Part shown: positions 21,213 through 31,058 of the stretch, in pieces
Numbering within the stretch: the first letter of the stretch is position 1
Layout of the letters: each line of letters starts with the position of its first letter
Assembly (NCBI GenBank): GCA_006386115.1
Contig: VFIW01000008.1
Coordinates: 1-64,000 of the forward strand
Reading direction: 5' to 3'
Origin: Globisporangium splendens
Lineage: Eukaryota > Oomycota > Peronosporomycetes > Pythiales > Pythiaceae
DNA: 64,000 bases
The notes under the pieces: generated by a model
Database searches by the model: none
The model's input: the letters and a program-made list of their open reading frames with translations, nothing else
Told to the model about the DNA's origin: nothing
Translations under genes and position numbers: made by a program

Positions 21213-22000
21213 ATGGGTGTTCGTACTAAGACTGTCAAGGGCTCGGCCATCAAGATCATCGAGAAGTACTACTCTCGCTTGACTCTCGACTTCGACAACA
21301 ACAAGCGTGTGTGCGATGAAGTCGCGATCATCCCATCCAAGCGTATGCGCAACAAGATCGCCGGTTACATCACGCACTTGATGAAGCGCGTGCAGCACGG
21401 GCAGGTCCGCGGCATCTCGCTCAAGTTGCAGGAAGAAGAGCGTGAGCGTCGCTTGGACTTCGTGCCAGAAGTGTCGGCCATCAACACGGAAAGCATCGAA
21501 ATCGACAACGACACCAAGGACCTCTTGGCCCACTTGGACTTGAAGCTCGCTGGCGTCCACGTGCCACAGGTAAGCAACGCTTCTGCATATCAAAGCCAAT
21601 GCCGGAGCCGATGATGAAAAGAAGCAAAGCGCCTGGAAGGAGATTCACGTCCTCTTCGAAGCCTTTGGTCGGTGTACCCATTGCAAAAATGACGAATCGG
21701 TCTCTCTCGTGCATCGAGAAGGTCGTTTTCCGTTTTTCGCATCTGCGTATTGTCATGTGCATGCACGCTTGATGGAATTGTCTTGCAAGCATGCAAGAAA
21801 TCAAGCGTTTGCATGCATGTGTGATATGTGCACCTACCCGACGCCAGTCCTATCAGTATGGGGCTGTCCTTCCGTCTGTTGTCATCGGCTCCTTCGGCAT
21901 CACTTTTCCGTGGTCTGAGGTTGAGCGTGAGCTGACATTTTGTTGTTAATTATCATTTATGCAGCCAAAGACCCGTGAACACCACCACCACCGCAACTAA
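21213..22000 (+). CDS. RPS17: 40S ribosomal protein eS17
   Basis: Exon 1 (21213-21569) begins [20 protein letters not shown] and carries [17 protein letters not shown] and [14 protein letters not shown], which are diagnostic of eS17. Exon 2 (21965-22000) supplies only the tail [11 protein letters not shown]. The product has 130 residues, close to the usual 130-140. It sits in the head/platform of the small subunit. The intron (21570-21964, 395 bp) is the longest in the window, as is common for ribosomal protein genes. A perfect box C-like ATGATGA is near its 5' end, but no suitably spaced box D was found. Confidence 0.96.
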
Positions 22001-22164
22001 GCAGTTTCCTTTCATGGGAACGCTTTGCTCGAAGAACTGACTGGTTGGTCCGGGAATGACAAGTCGGATTGCAGAATGAAATCTAGTCATTTAAGGCTAA
22101 ATTAACTCTTCAATCCCATTTTGATCTTTCTGAATCCGCGTTCTCTCTGCCACGATCCTTTTCG

Positions 22165-23149
22165 TTAAAACTCTGCGGACTGCTTCATGATTGCAAAGAA
22201 CTCGGTCATGTCGATCTCGCCGTCTTGGTTCTGGTCAAACTCATCGATCATCGCCTGTCGAGCCAAGTCGCCTGTTATTAATAGCTCCGTCCACTTCTGT
22301 TTCACGAGGGTGGGAAGCATTGCACGCACCTGGAGCTCATCGTCACCCAAGTTTTCTCCTAGTTCCTTAGCAACACGCCTCATTTTCTGCGCAACCACAC
22401 GAGCGTGAATGGGGATAGTCTACTACAGGGAATGCGACCGCACGACTTACTCGTAGCGTGATGTGGCCGCTTCCATCTTCATCAAACAACGCAAATGCCT
22501 GGGCAAGCAAAAACAGATCAATCATGTCGGCGCCATTGACCATTCAGCAGAAACTAATGACGCGCATCATGGACGCACTCGCGCGATCTCTTCATCAGGG
22601 TCTCTTGCCAATATCTTTCGCCGCACTGGAGGTTACACCAAATGAAAAGTCGCAACAAGAACATGCCAGCAGCGCAGATGAAACAAAGTAGCAAACTTAC
22701 TGATCTCCATATAATCACTGAACTCGACACGACCCGTGCGGTGGACGTCGACTTCGTCCACGAGCTCTAACACTTCGCGCTTCTTCACCTGGAACCCGAG
22801 CGCTCGCATCAGCACCTGGCGCAGACAAAACAGTCAGTGACCTCACACGCGCTATCTCCCGAAAGTACTGCGTCGCTACTTTGAGCTCATGGTAGTCGAT
22901 ACTGCCGCTTCTCTCGGTGTCGAAGAGTTCAAACGCCTCTTTGATCTCTTTTTTCTGATCGTCCTGGAGCTCCTGCTTGGCGCGGCGGCGGCGCATCGCA
23001 CCTCCATTTTTGCCCGCGCCAGCTCCCTCTTTCACTACGTGGTTGCTGTTGTTGTCATTGCTCCCAGCCACGCTGCTGCTTCGGTAGACGCTGCTGCTGT
23101 CTCCGCGGCGCATTTTCGTCTTTGTGGCGTCGTTTCGAGCGCAAACCAT
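22165..23149 (-). CDS. centrin (caltractin)
   Basis: Six exons on the minus strand (22880-23149, 22701-22815, 22579-22625, 22451-22498, 22330-22386, 22165-22254) join in frame to 208 residues. Introns are 64-80 bp with GT-AG ends. After a basic 60-residue head, four EF-hands follow. Loop 1 ([12 protein letters not shown]) and loop 4 ([12 protein letters not shown]) are complete. Loop 2 ([12 protein letters not shown]) and loop 3 ([12 protein letters not shown]) have altered last ligands. Centrin phrases [20 protein letters not shown] and [11 protein letters not shown] appear only when all exons are joined, which confirms the model. Centrins act in basal bodies and centrosomes, fitting a zoosporic organism. 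Intron 5 (75 bp) has no stop and stays in frame. The start could instead be the Met at 23113. It is divergent from ORC3 with about 90 bp between. Confidence 0.9.
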
Positions 23150-23242
23150 CTAGGATCCACATAATGACGTGTCACTAAATACGCACATAGTGACATTTCG
23201 CGGCTGTTTTGTGTGGGTGTCCAAAAGATAGAACTCGAAAGC

Positions 23243-26200
23243 ATGGACGCGGCGGCTTTTTCGACGGGGATCTCGATCCGATGGCCCCGCGACAGCCGCC
23301 CGCACCCCGCCCCGTCCCCCTTCACCGACAGTAAAGCGGCAACAGTGCTAAGAGGACTCCATTCATCGACCCACAAGCACGAACACAGCGACGCCAAGTC
23401 AACAGACGCACTCAAGCAGGAAGCCGCCGCTGCATCTGGAGAAACGAAGGAGGACGAAGAAAACTACAGCGCATGCCAAGAGATCGCTTACCAATACGCT
23501 GTGGAGCAAGCCAGGTCAGCCGTGAACGCGGTGCTGCTCAAGGCGAACACAAGCTGCTACCACCAGGTCCTCAAGTACTTTGACAAGTACATGAGCTCTT
23601 CGAACGAAGTCGTCAGTGCGGACAAGTCGAGTGTAAATGACGCGCTCGTGGCATTTCCTGAGTTCCACGGGTTCCCCACAGCCGCGGTCGTCGCAGGCAC
23701 AGACGCAACGTTCAGCGAGGTGTGGGTGAATCCGCTCTGCCAGGTGCTGCAGCGCTCGTTCCCGTTGATCTTCGTGGTAAAGGACGATTTCCAGAACGCC
23801 CGTCGTGTTGTGGAATGGATGATGGAGCAGCTCGACAGCGTCAAGAAAGTACGTGAGAGGGAGGAAACGTGGCTTATGGACCAGATCGACAGCTTTGACA
23901 TGCTCAGCACATGCGCCGATGCCGAGCCGGAAGCTGGACGGCGAGCGACTCTGCGGGCTCGCGTGCCCAAGGCGCAAGCCGCAAGCCTCTATCACGAACG
24001 AACTGGTGTGCCCACAAAACAGCAGAGAGTACATGAAAGTGACGACGAGTTTGTGACGGTCGGCGACGAGGATGAAAGCGACGACGAAGATGATGACGAC
24101 GACAGTGACAACGGAGGCTGGCGGAGACGAGGCGCGCGCAAGAAACGTAAGCGGCCAAAACGTGCCAATAAGTCGGAGAAGGCTGCTGGTAGTGCGCATG
24201 CATACTCGAAATGGACAATGGAGCAGTTGCTGCTGAAGATTCAAACGGAACTTGAAATCCTCTTGGGTAAAGAAGACCTGTGCAAGACATGGATTGACAC
24301 ACTCCGTGATCTTGTGGAGGTCAAATTGGGGGACGAGCTACGCCACAACGAAGACAGTCTGAATCGTTCTCTTCAATGCTACAATGACACGATTGATTGG
24401 TTGAAGGAGCGCATCGCCATGTGCCGCATGCTCCCTAGAAGTCAAGCAACGATGTCTGTGAACCTTTGCTCGACCGAGTTTTCTTTGGCACAGATTCTAC
24501 ATGCCATTCTGAAAAAGTTCTCAGAATTTCTAGAAAAGAAGCTTGCGACGAGAAAAACCAAGATGACCACGGATGCTGGGAGTAATGAGAGTGCTGGAGG
24601 TACACTGAAGCAAGAGTGCGAGCTTCTGGATCGCTGGCGACGACGCGTGGCTGTGTCCCTACAGCGTCACGAAGATCATTACCAGTTGCACTACTTCAAT
24701 ACGGAGACGCATGCGGACGATCCTCGGAGACCGTTCTTCTTGATTTGTATCGAGCAACTGGAAACGTTCAATCAAGAGGTGCTGGACGATTTTCTCGTGA
24801 TTTGGACGAATTTTTCACGGCAGATCGCTGCAGCAGACCATACATCTGCTGCGCCGACGTCCTTGGCGATTGGGTCTCGCATGGGGTTCATTGTCGGGGT
24901 CGCATCGTCGGCGTCCCCAGCACTACGACGGCTCAACTTATCGATTGTGTCCCAGATTGACATGCAGTTCTTCTCCTTGGAGGATTCGCGCAAATGTTTT
25001 GACGACATTCTCGAAGCGCTGATTGTGGGCACGAACCTGCCGTTGTGCCTTGGGGGCAATGTGATGCGGTGGATCGCGGGCCGACATCGCACGACCCAGT
25101 CGATTACGATGTTCATCCATGCTCTCGAGTTCCTCTTCTTTACGCACTTTAAAAGCGTAAAGTGGAGCTTCTTGAGTCACTTTTGCCTGGAAGCTCACTG
25201 GAGAAAGCCACTTCAGAGCATTATGGCGCCTTCCAAGCGACTCGCGCAGTGGATATGGCGGAACAACTTGAAAAATGCGGCGGTAATGACTGACTATCTG
25301 TTTCTATTCGGAGATGCCAAGCTTGAGGAGCTACGCCGAACTGTGTTTCCGGACGTGAAGCCAGAGGAAGACTGGGTGAACGAGTTGCAGAACGAACTCG
25401 CATGTGTGCGCGAAGACCGGATGAACTGGGCTGTGGGCTGGAAGTGCTTTCGGGCGGCGTGTTCGTGGCTTGATGTCGAGTTACAGGGCGATGAATTCAT
25501 CTCGTATCTCGCGTCCGCACTCGACAGGAAGCTTGCGAATACGACGAAGATTCATTTGATCATGCAGAAACTCGAGACCTGTTCATTGCGGTATGTTGCT
25601 GGTCTGATGGAAGACTGGAAAGGAATTTGCTGCCCGAGTGCAGGAACGAGAGACCCCGAAAGCCCACTGCCGAGGCTAGCTTCGTTGCTTGGCGAACTGA
25701 TTTTGGTTTGCCAGTACGCGGTGGAGACGCACAATCAGTCGACGACCCAAAAGATGCTTCCGCACCTTCGTCAAGAGATCAAGAACACGTTCAGTGACAA
25801 CATTATCGTCGGACTCGTGCAAGCTCCTCGCACGCGCTTGAGCAGCCCGCAAGTGTTGAACTGGCTCAGTTTCACCGATGTGCAAGCACTTGAAGAGCGA
25901 CTGCACTTCAATTACCACAACAAGCTGAAAGAGCTGTTGCTGGAAATTGAAGAAGGTGAGTACGGGGAGGGCCACGCCGCTGGCACTTCGTGGGTGAACG
26001 ACGTGAGTCTCGCGTTCCTGTATTACCAAGAAAGCGCTGGCATCTGTTTGAGTCTGAGCGATTGGTACGATACGTTTGCCGACGCCGTGCAGGACGAGTT
26101 CAAGAGCCTCGGTGCCAAGAAGAAGGAACAGATCGAGGTCGAGACGAAAGCGCGCTTCCTGCGAGCATTCTGCACATTGAGACACTGGGGTTTCGTGAAA

Positions 26201-26260
26201 AGCATCGGGGGTCAGAACGGTAGCGATGGAGATACGATCGAGAAGGTCGTATTTATTTAA
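23243..26260 (+). CDS. ORC3: origin recognition complex subunit 3 (ORC3)
   Basis: This is one exon of 1005 residues. The region PFFLICIEQLETFNQEVLDDF, GFIVGVASSASPALRRLN and SIVSQIDMQFFSLEDS, followed by a winged-helix-like C-terminal half, has the arrangement of ORC3, the AAA-related subunit that helps ORC load the MCM helicase at origins. It is longer than the roughly 700-residue animal protein. Much of the excess is a very acidic then basic insertion at about residues 270-320 (Asp/Glu run followed by KKRKRPKRANK, a likely nuclear signal). The frame opens at 23213, ten codons before the chosen ATG 23243. Identification rests on my reading of the fold-defining phrases and is good but not certain. 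Confidence 0.78.
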   Translation: MDAAAFSTGISIRWPRDSRPHPAPSPFTDSKAATVLRGLHSSTHKHEHSDAKSTDALKQEAAAASGETKEDEENYSACQEIAYQYAVEQARSAVNAVLLKANTSCYHQVLKYFDKYMSSSNEVVSADKSSVNDALVAFPEFHGFPTAAVVAGTDATFSEVWVNPLCQVLQRSFPLIFVVKDDFQNARRVVEWMMEQLDSVKKVREREETWLMDQIDSFDMLSTCADAEPEAGRRATLRARVPKAQAASLYHERTGVPTKQQRVHESDDEFVTVGDEDESDDEDDDDDSDNGGWRRRGARKKRKRPKRANKSEKAAGSAHAYSKWTMEQLLLKIQTELEILLGKEDLCKTWIDTLRDLVEVKLGDELRHNEDSLNRSLQCYNDTIDWLKERIAMCRMLPRSQATMSVNLCSTEFSLAQILHAILKKFSEFLEKKLATRKTKMTTDAGSNESAGGTLKQECELLDRWRRRVAVSLQRHEDHYQLHYFNTETHADDPRRPFFLICIEQLETFNQEVLDDFLVIWTNFSRQIAAADHTSAAPTSLAIGSRMGFIVGVASSASPALRRLNLSIVSQIDMQFFSLEDSRKCFDDILEALIVGTNLPLCLGGNVMRWIAGRHRTTQSITMFIHALEFLFFTHFKSVKWSFLSHFCLEAHWRKPLQSIMAPSKRLAQWIWRNNLKNAAVMTDYLFLFGDAKLEELRRTVFPDVKPEEDWVNELQNELACVREDRMNWAVGWKCFRAACSWLDVELQGDEFISYLASALDRKLANTTKIHLIMQKLETCSLRYVAGLMEDWKGICCPSAGTRDPESPLPRLASLLGELILVCQYAVETHNQSTTQKMLPHLRQEIKNTFSDNIIVGLVQAPRTRLSSPQVLNWLSFTDVQALEERLHFNYHNKLKELLLEIEEGEYGEGHAAGTSWVNDVSLAFLYYQESAGICLSLSDWYDTFADAVQDEFKSLGAKKKEQIEVETKARFLRAFCTLRHWGFVKSIGGQNGSDGDTIEKVVFI

Positions 26261-26267
26261 GCATGCA

Positions 26268-26292
26268 CAGAGAGAGAGAGAGAGAGAGAGAG
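26268..26292. repeat. (AG)n microsatellite
   Basis: About 12 AG dinucleotides directly follow the ORC3 stop codon, in its 3' trailer. Confidence 0.9.
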
Positions 26293-26579
26293 TCAACTTC
26301 ATCGCAGACAAGAGGGCCAAAGTTGCCATCGCGGGTGTAGCGAAAAAAAAAGCGTCTGTGTGGCATATTACTATTATAATAGAGAGAGCCTTGGAGTTCA
26401 ATTCTTCTACGCGACCAACGGCGAGCCGTAGAATCGTCGCAATGATCTTTCCGCTTTGCGTCTACTGGTCGCCCAGTAGCCAAACAATCAGCACACACGC
26501 GAAGAAGAAAAAAAAACGCTCCAAGCTGCTGCTTGTATAGGGATTTGTTTCGCTTCGGTCTTGCGACCGTCGTCGGTAC

Positions 26580-26877
26580 TTAGTCATCCCCACGCTCAAT
26601 AGCTGCACCAAAGATTCGTCCAAAATCTTCATTAGTATACAAGCTCCAACAAATGCGAGCGCAGCCATAAGAAGCACGTACCGCCTGTGTTGTAGTGCAA
26701 GAGCTTCTCGATGAGATCGACGTGCGTGAGCATCATGCGGCGGCAGCAATATCTCTTGAGCGAGAGCTCGTCGAGCGCGTCGCGCTCCGTGTAGTCGGCG
26801 CGCAGCAGACCGAGGTACGTCTCCCACTTGTTGGCCAGCACTTTGCCGCACGTGAAGCAGCGGACAGGGACGATCAT
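26580..26877 (-). CDS. RPB10: RNA polymerase subunit RPB10 (RPABC5)
   Basis: Two exons (26682-26877 and 26580-26602) give 72 residues, the usual family length. The sequence [34 protein letters not shown] and [10 protein letters not shown] is unmistakable. The CxxC near residues 7-10 and the CC at 44-45 bind the structural zinc. It is shared by RNA polymerases I, II and III. The 79-bp intron (GTACGT...GTGCAG, with a CTAAT branch-like site) removes a frame that otherwise runs on, and the last exon encodes only AIERGDD. The frame upstream of 26877 is leader, since an initiator lies about 30 nt before this ATG. Confidence 0.95.
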
Positions 26878-26905
26878 CTTGTCTCTCGCGGAGGCGTCTC
26901 GGGGC

Positions 26906-26912
26906 AAAGTGA
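26906..26912 (-). promoter_or_regulatory. initiator (TCACTTT) of RPB10
   Basis: On the minus strand TCACTTT fits YCAYTYY and sits 29-35 nt before the RPB10 ATG. Confidence 0.65.
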
Positions 26913-26950
26913 GCGTCTAGTCTCGGAAGAGAGCCGCCGATTGAGCCACC

Positions 26951-26984
26951 AGCCAATAGCTCCGATTTCAATATCAGCCAATCG
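26951..26984 (+). promoter_or_regulatory. paired CCAAT boxes in a divergent promoter
   Basis: AGCCAAT at 26951-26957 and CAGCCAATCG at 26975-26984 lie between RPB10 (minus) and the acidic protein gene (plus). The spacing of 24 bp is about two and a half helical turns. Confidence 0.5.
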
Positions 26985-27149
26985 TGTATTGAGTAAAATG
27001 TTATTTCTACCAATGATCGAGCGACTGATGTACCGTTTAGACATCCACTAAGTGCGAGAATGCCATTTGAGTTGGCTAGTGGGTGTTCAAAAGCTCTGAG
27101 GCGGGTAAATGACTCACGACGAGAAAGGCAACACGAGCAAGTGAGCCCG

Positions 27150-29132
27150 ATGGTGATTGTGATTCTGGACGAGGCGGCTGCGAAGGAGAACAGCATGCAG
27201 ACGCGGGACGCAAACGCGTGTGCGGCGCCTGAGCAACCGGAAGGCGTGGGCGCAGAGGACGTCGAGCCGCTGAGGAATTTCAATGAAGCGCGACAGGAAC
27301 AGGGAGAAAAGCAGGAGAAGACCGTTGCGCAGGAAGAGAATTGCTTGGGTGGTGCGAGTTCAGTTGCGCTGCCTGAAGGAAAAGCAGCGAACGGAGTTGC
27401 GGAAGCAGCAGAGCAACGCGGTGTCAAGGATACAGCCCCAGTACAGGAGGAGGAGGAGATGAAGAACGCCGACGAAGGGGAAGTGAAGGAAGTGACTGTG
27501 GAGGCCACGATCATGGTAGAAAGCGGGACAGCAAAGGGTGAAGCGGACATGACAGCAGCAGCAAGCGCGATGGTGCTTGGAGATACCAAAGCAGGAGAAG
27601 AGGTGCAGGTAATGGAGCCACAAGTAGTGGAGATTATCGACGACTTGGAGCAGCCTGATGACGACGTTGCCGAATCGGACCCAAAACTCACAGATGCAAA
27701 GCCAAGCGCGCATGATGCTGCGTCGGATGTTACTGTGGCAGTCCAGTCTCCTTTGTCTCTTGAAATTCGAAGTGAAGAAAGAGAATTGCAGAGTGAGTCT
27801 GCTGGGGAGTTGATCCAACTATCCGAAGACCAAGATTCACATGTCGATGCCCCAGCGATCGATACTGCAACGGAGGATAAACATATTGGTGAGAAGGAAC
27901 GGCATGCTACTGCAACACTGAAATCTTCGACGGATCATGCCGAGCAAAACCAACAAGCAGCTACCGAAGTGGAAGTGGTCGTGATCGAGCAAGAAGACAC
28001 CACACCAATCGAAATCGATACACCTGCTGATCCTGCTACAATTACCCAGACGTCATTTGAATCAGAAACAACATTAACAAGCGTCATCACAGAAGATTTA
28101 TCACAGTCAGCGACAGAGGCGGCGATTTCGAACGAGCCGCAAGCTCCTGATGCTGTTTCGAACCAAGAAGACACCAGCGAGCAATGGTTTGGTGATGCTG
28201 ATATGAGCGACAATGACGGGCATCTGATCCCAGTTAATGATGAAGATGCTAGCGTTGACGACGACGATGACGACGAACCGGTATTTGTGGGAACTAGTAG
28301 TGCAGCCGACACTTTTCAGCTGGAAAACAATCTGTCGAAGCAAAAACGGAAGCGTCCATCCGGTGGTGACGAAAGCGACGCGACGCATGAGATGGAGAGT
28401 GGAGACGAGTCGAGTAGCTCTAGTGGAAGCGACAGTGATAGTAGCAGCAGTAGTAGCAGCAGTAGTAGCGGAAGCAGCAGCAGTGGTTCCAGTGACTCTG
28501 AGAGCGATGACGACGCCAGCAAACGCAAGGCAAAGGTAGCGAAGAAAGCTCATCACGAATCCACGAGCCACGAGCGCCCCCGCACAGCAGCAGCGAAGCC
28601 AAAGAAGCCGCGAGTCGCTGCACCGCGAACGGTTCCACCACAGTTCAAGGTCTTTGACAATGTGAGCCTTGACAATCGTGAATTCCCGATCTTACGTGGC
28701 TCGTACGTCATCAAGGGCAACCACCGAGCCGTGTTCTCAGGCAATTGGGGCTTTTGCGATGCAGATTTCACAGCCGGTGGCGATCGCCTGAGCAAATTCG
28801 AGTACACGTCAATCTATCTCCATGGTCGTCACGACTCGGATCGGCGGCCGTTTTCGGGCAAGTATGGCGGGTACTTCAATTTCCGGCAGTTCAGCGGCAA
28901 GATCATCAAGATCAAGGAAGAGCAAGTGGAGCTGAATTTCGTCAAACTACCGGGTGACAACAAAAGCGAGAGCAGCGACGGCGACGACGACTCGGACGAC
29001 GAAGAAGCGTTCGCCAAGTCCTGCTATGAAGTGTACGGCAGTGGCAAGAACCGGTTCGGGCACTTTCTGATCCGAGGCTTCCTGAGTCCCGCGACGAGCA
29101 AACTGGTCATGCGGAGACATTATTTAGACTAG
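27150..29132 (+). CDS. acidic Ser-rich protein with conserved C-terminal domain
   Basis: This is a single-exon 660-residue protein (the frame opens at 27060, but the first 30 codons look like leader). Residues 1-400 are Glu/Asp/Ala-rich and disordered. Around 410-470 lie a basic stretch (KQKRKRPSG), an almost pure Ser/Gly/Asp tract and another basic patch (KRKAKVAKKAHH), resembling nuclear targeting flanked by CK2-type acidic serines. The last about 170 residues form a folded domain with evenly spaced aromatic-glycine phrases: REFPILRGSYVIKG, FSGNWGFCD, FSGKYGGYFNF, a loop of acidic serines, and YGSGKNRFGHFLIRGF. I have seen this style of beta-rich domain in oomycete and algal proteins but cannot name a function. 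A nuclear or chromatin role is only an inference from composition. Confidence 0.68.
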   Translation: MVIVILDEAAAKENSMQTRDANACAAPEQPEGVGAEDVEPLRNFNEARQEQGEKQEKTVAQEENCLGGASSVALPEGKAANGVAEAAEQRGVKDTAPVQEEEEMKNADEGEVKEVTVEATIMVESGTAKGEADMTAAASAMVLGDTKAGEEVQVMEPQVVEIIDDLEQPDDDVAESDPKLTDAKPSAHDAASDVTVAVQSPLSLEIRSEERELQSESAGELIQLSEDQDSHVDAPAIDTATEDKHIGEKERHATATLKSSTDHAEQNQQAATEVEVVVIEQEDTTPIEIDTPADPATITQTSFESETTLTSVITEDLSQSATEAAISNEPQAPDAVSNQEDTSEQWFGDADMSDNDGHLIPVNDEDASVDDDDDDEPVFVGTSSAADTFQLENNLSKQKRKRPSGGDESDATHEMESGDESSSSSGSDSDSSSSSSSSSSGSSSSGSSDSESDDDASKRKAKVAKKAHHESTSHERPRTAAAKPKKPRVAAPRTVPPQFKVFDNVSLDNREFPILRGSYVIKGNHRAVFSGNWGFCDADFTAGGDRLSKFEYTSIYLHGRHDSDRRPFSGKYGGYFNFRQFSGKIIKIKEEQVELNFVKLPGDNKSESSDGDDDSDDEEAFAKSCYEVYGSGKNRFGHFLIRGFLSPATSKLVMRRHYLD

Positions 29133-29551
29133 TGGCCGCATACGAGTGAAGAACTAGAGGGAGAAGAGTGTGGTGTGCGGCAGGAAGGGCGGAGATTCAT
29201 CTTTGGTCGCTTATGGTTTGTCGTAGTGTGCGTGTGGTTGTGTGTTTCTTTCTGTACGGTCGCATTTGAAGTGAATGCAACGCATTGGTCGTCTGTTTCC
29301 CCTTCGCAGTGGTCACAGCCATCCATGCTCTCCATTGAAATGCTGCACAGTGCATACAAGCGTGTTGAGTCGAGCAAGACACGGCATCAACAAAGACTTG
29401 ATGTTGCCCTCAACGGCGGAACTGTTCCGCTGCGAGTGGGTCTGTGCGCGAGTCACTCGCACGAGGGAAATCGTGATGGGACCGCACTGTTATTAGCGAA
29501 TCAGACTTCAAGACGGCGATCAGTCGCCACGCTATCCATAGCTGATAATTT

Positions 29552-29573
29552 GATTGGCTCGTGCCAGCCAATC
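29552..29573. promoter_or_regulatory. inverted CCAAT pair
   Basis: GATTGGCT (29552-29559) and AGCCAATC (29566-29573) form a perfect 8-bp inverted repeat with a 6-bp spacer, about 290 bp upstream of the cysteine synthase initiator. Confidence 0.6.
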
Positions 29574-29855
29574 CGATGGCGTTAAACTATCTCGTCGCTG
29601 TTTGGGTGAACGCGCAACTGTGGGGAGACGCATCACCATAGTGAACTCAAGAGAAAATGACACATTCCAGTGAGAGGCAGCTTCGAGTTCCCAAAATAAG
29701 GTGAGTGCTGGCATTCGCAACAGTTTTAGATCCTGATTATCTACCTTCTTTTGGAGTGGATCATACATCCCGTGTCAGCTATTGGGAATCATGCCGAAAG
29801 TGAAGCTGCCACTCAAGAGCGCGTGGATCTGCGGAGGTTACGCGCTGAGGGCGGA

Positions 29856-29871
29856 GCTCATTTGGGAACTT
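29856..29871 (+). promoter_or_regulatory. initiator of cysteine synthase gene
   Basis: GCTCATTTGGGAACTT resembles the oomycete initiator plus flanking element, with one mismatch to YCAYTYY. It lies 22-38 nt before the ATG at 29894 and supports that start over the upstream in-frame ATG at 29870. Confidence 0.6.
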
Positions 29872-29893
29872 GCCACACGCTTCGCCATCCGCC

Positions 29894-31058
29894 ATGCTGT
29901 CCACCGCCAGCCGCCGCTTCCTCGCTGCCTCCGCACGCACGGCCCAGCGCTCCATGCGCAGCCTGCACATCGCCAAGGACATGACGGAGCTCATCGGCAA
30001 GACCCCGCTCGTGTACTTGAACCACGTGACGGAAGGCTGCCACGCCAAGATCGCCGTCAAGTGCGAGTTCATGGAGCCATGCGCGTCCGTGAAGGACCGT
30101 ATCGGTATGTCCATGATCCGCGCTGCCGAGAAGAGCGGCAAGCTGACGAAGGACACCATGATCGTTGAGCCAACGAGTGGCAACACCGGTATCGGTTTAG
30201 CCTTCGCTGCGGCCGTGCGTGGCTACAAGCTCACTCTGGTCATGCCAGACTCCATGTCCATGGAGCGCCGTATCCTCTTGAAGGCATTTGGTTGCAACGT
30301 CGTGCTTACTCCAGGCGCCCGTGGCATGACTGGTGCTCTCATGAAGGCGGAGGAAATCGTCAAGAACACTCCAAACGCGATCTCGTTGGGCCAATTCGAC
30401 AACCCAGCCAACCCACAGGTATGTTTATTCACTTGTGCATCATGAAAATATGGAGTGGTGATTGTAACAGCGTTGCTGACGCTCTCTGTCTGTATGTTAT
30501 TGTTGTTGTTGTTGTTGTTGTTTTTTCATCATATGCTAGATCCACTACGAAACCACGGGACCTGAAGTCTGGAACGACACCGACGGTCTCGTTGACTTCT
30601 TTGTCAGTGGCGTCGGTACTGGTGGTACCATCACGGGTACGGCCCAGTACTTGAAGCCAAAGAAGCCAAGCGTGAAGATCATCGCCGTGGAGCCAGAAGA
30701 GAGCCCAGTGCTTTCGGGCGGTAACCCAGCGCCTCACAAGATCCAAGGTATTGGTGCCGGTTTCGTGCCGAGCATCCTTGGACGTGACTTGATCGACGAA
30801 GTCATCACTGCTAGTGTGCCAGAATCGTTTGCTATGGCCAAGCGCCTCGCGTTGGAAGAAGGTATCCTCGTCGGTCCATCGTCGGGTGCCGCTGTTGTTG
30901 CCAGTTTGAAGTTGGCGAAGCGCCCTGAAAACGCCGGCAAGTTGATCGTGACCATCTTGCCAAGTTTCGGTGAACGCTACCTCTCGTCTCCGCTTTTCGA
31001 AACCGAGCGTGAGTTCGCTGCCAAGTTGGAAACTTCGACTCTTCCAGACGCGAAGTAA
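29894..31058 (+). CDS. cysteine synthase / O-acetylserine (thiol)lyase
   Basis: Exons 29894-30418 and 30540-31058 give 347 residues. The first about 28 residues are rich in Arg, Ser and Ala without acids ([20 protein letters not shown]), a likely mitochondrial presequence. The PLP fold-type II enzyme follows: [10 protein letters not shown], Schiff-base lysine K67 in [15 protein letters not shown] at 94-99, [23 protein letters not shown] and the C-terminal FGERYLSS. It converts O-acetylserine plus sulfide to cysteine. The intron (121 bp) contains a (TTG)n run before its acceptor and interrupts the protein at [17 protein letters not shown], a conserved junction. All catalytic residues I can check are present. 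Confidence 0.95.
30500..30526. repeat. (TTG)n microsatellite in intron
   Basis: Eight or nine TTG triplets lie just upstream of the acceptor of the cysteine synthase intron and may double as its polypyrimidine-like tract. Confidence 0.85.

Larger units (their letters stand above)
29133..29893. other. intergenic with CCAAT inverted repeat
   Basis: This stretch contains the cysteine synthase promoter elements listed separately. A 136-codon plus-strand frame starting at a GTG near 29175 has a hydrophobic start, but no ATG and no domain, so it is not called. Confidence 0.4.

Noticed and set aside
21570..21964. Possible box C/D snoRNA in the eS17 intron (ATGATGA at 21611)
   Set aside because: The nearest CTGA box D strings are about 300 nt downstream, too far for a normal C/D snoRNA, and no terminal stem was evident.
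26462..27691. 409-codon minus-strand frame across RPB10 and the acidic protein gene
   Set aside because: It is a Ser/Thr/Cys-rich antisense reading of the Glu/Ala-rich gene and runs through the RPB10 intron in another phase.
29175..29585. 136-codon frame with a hydrophobic N-terminus
   Set aside because: It begins with GTG, not ATG, shows no domain, and overlaps the cysteine synthase upstream region with its CCAAT pair.
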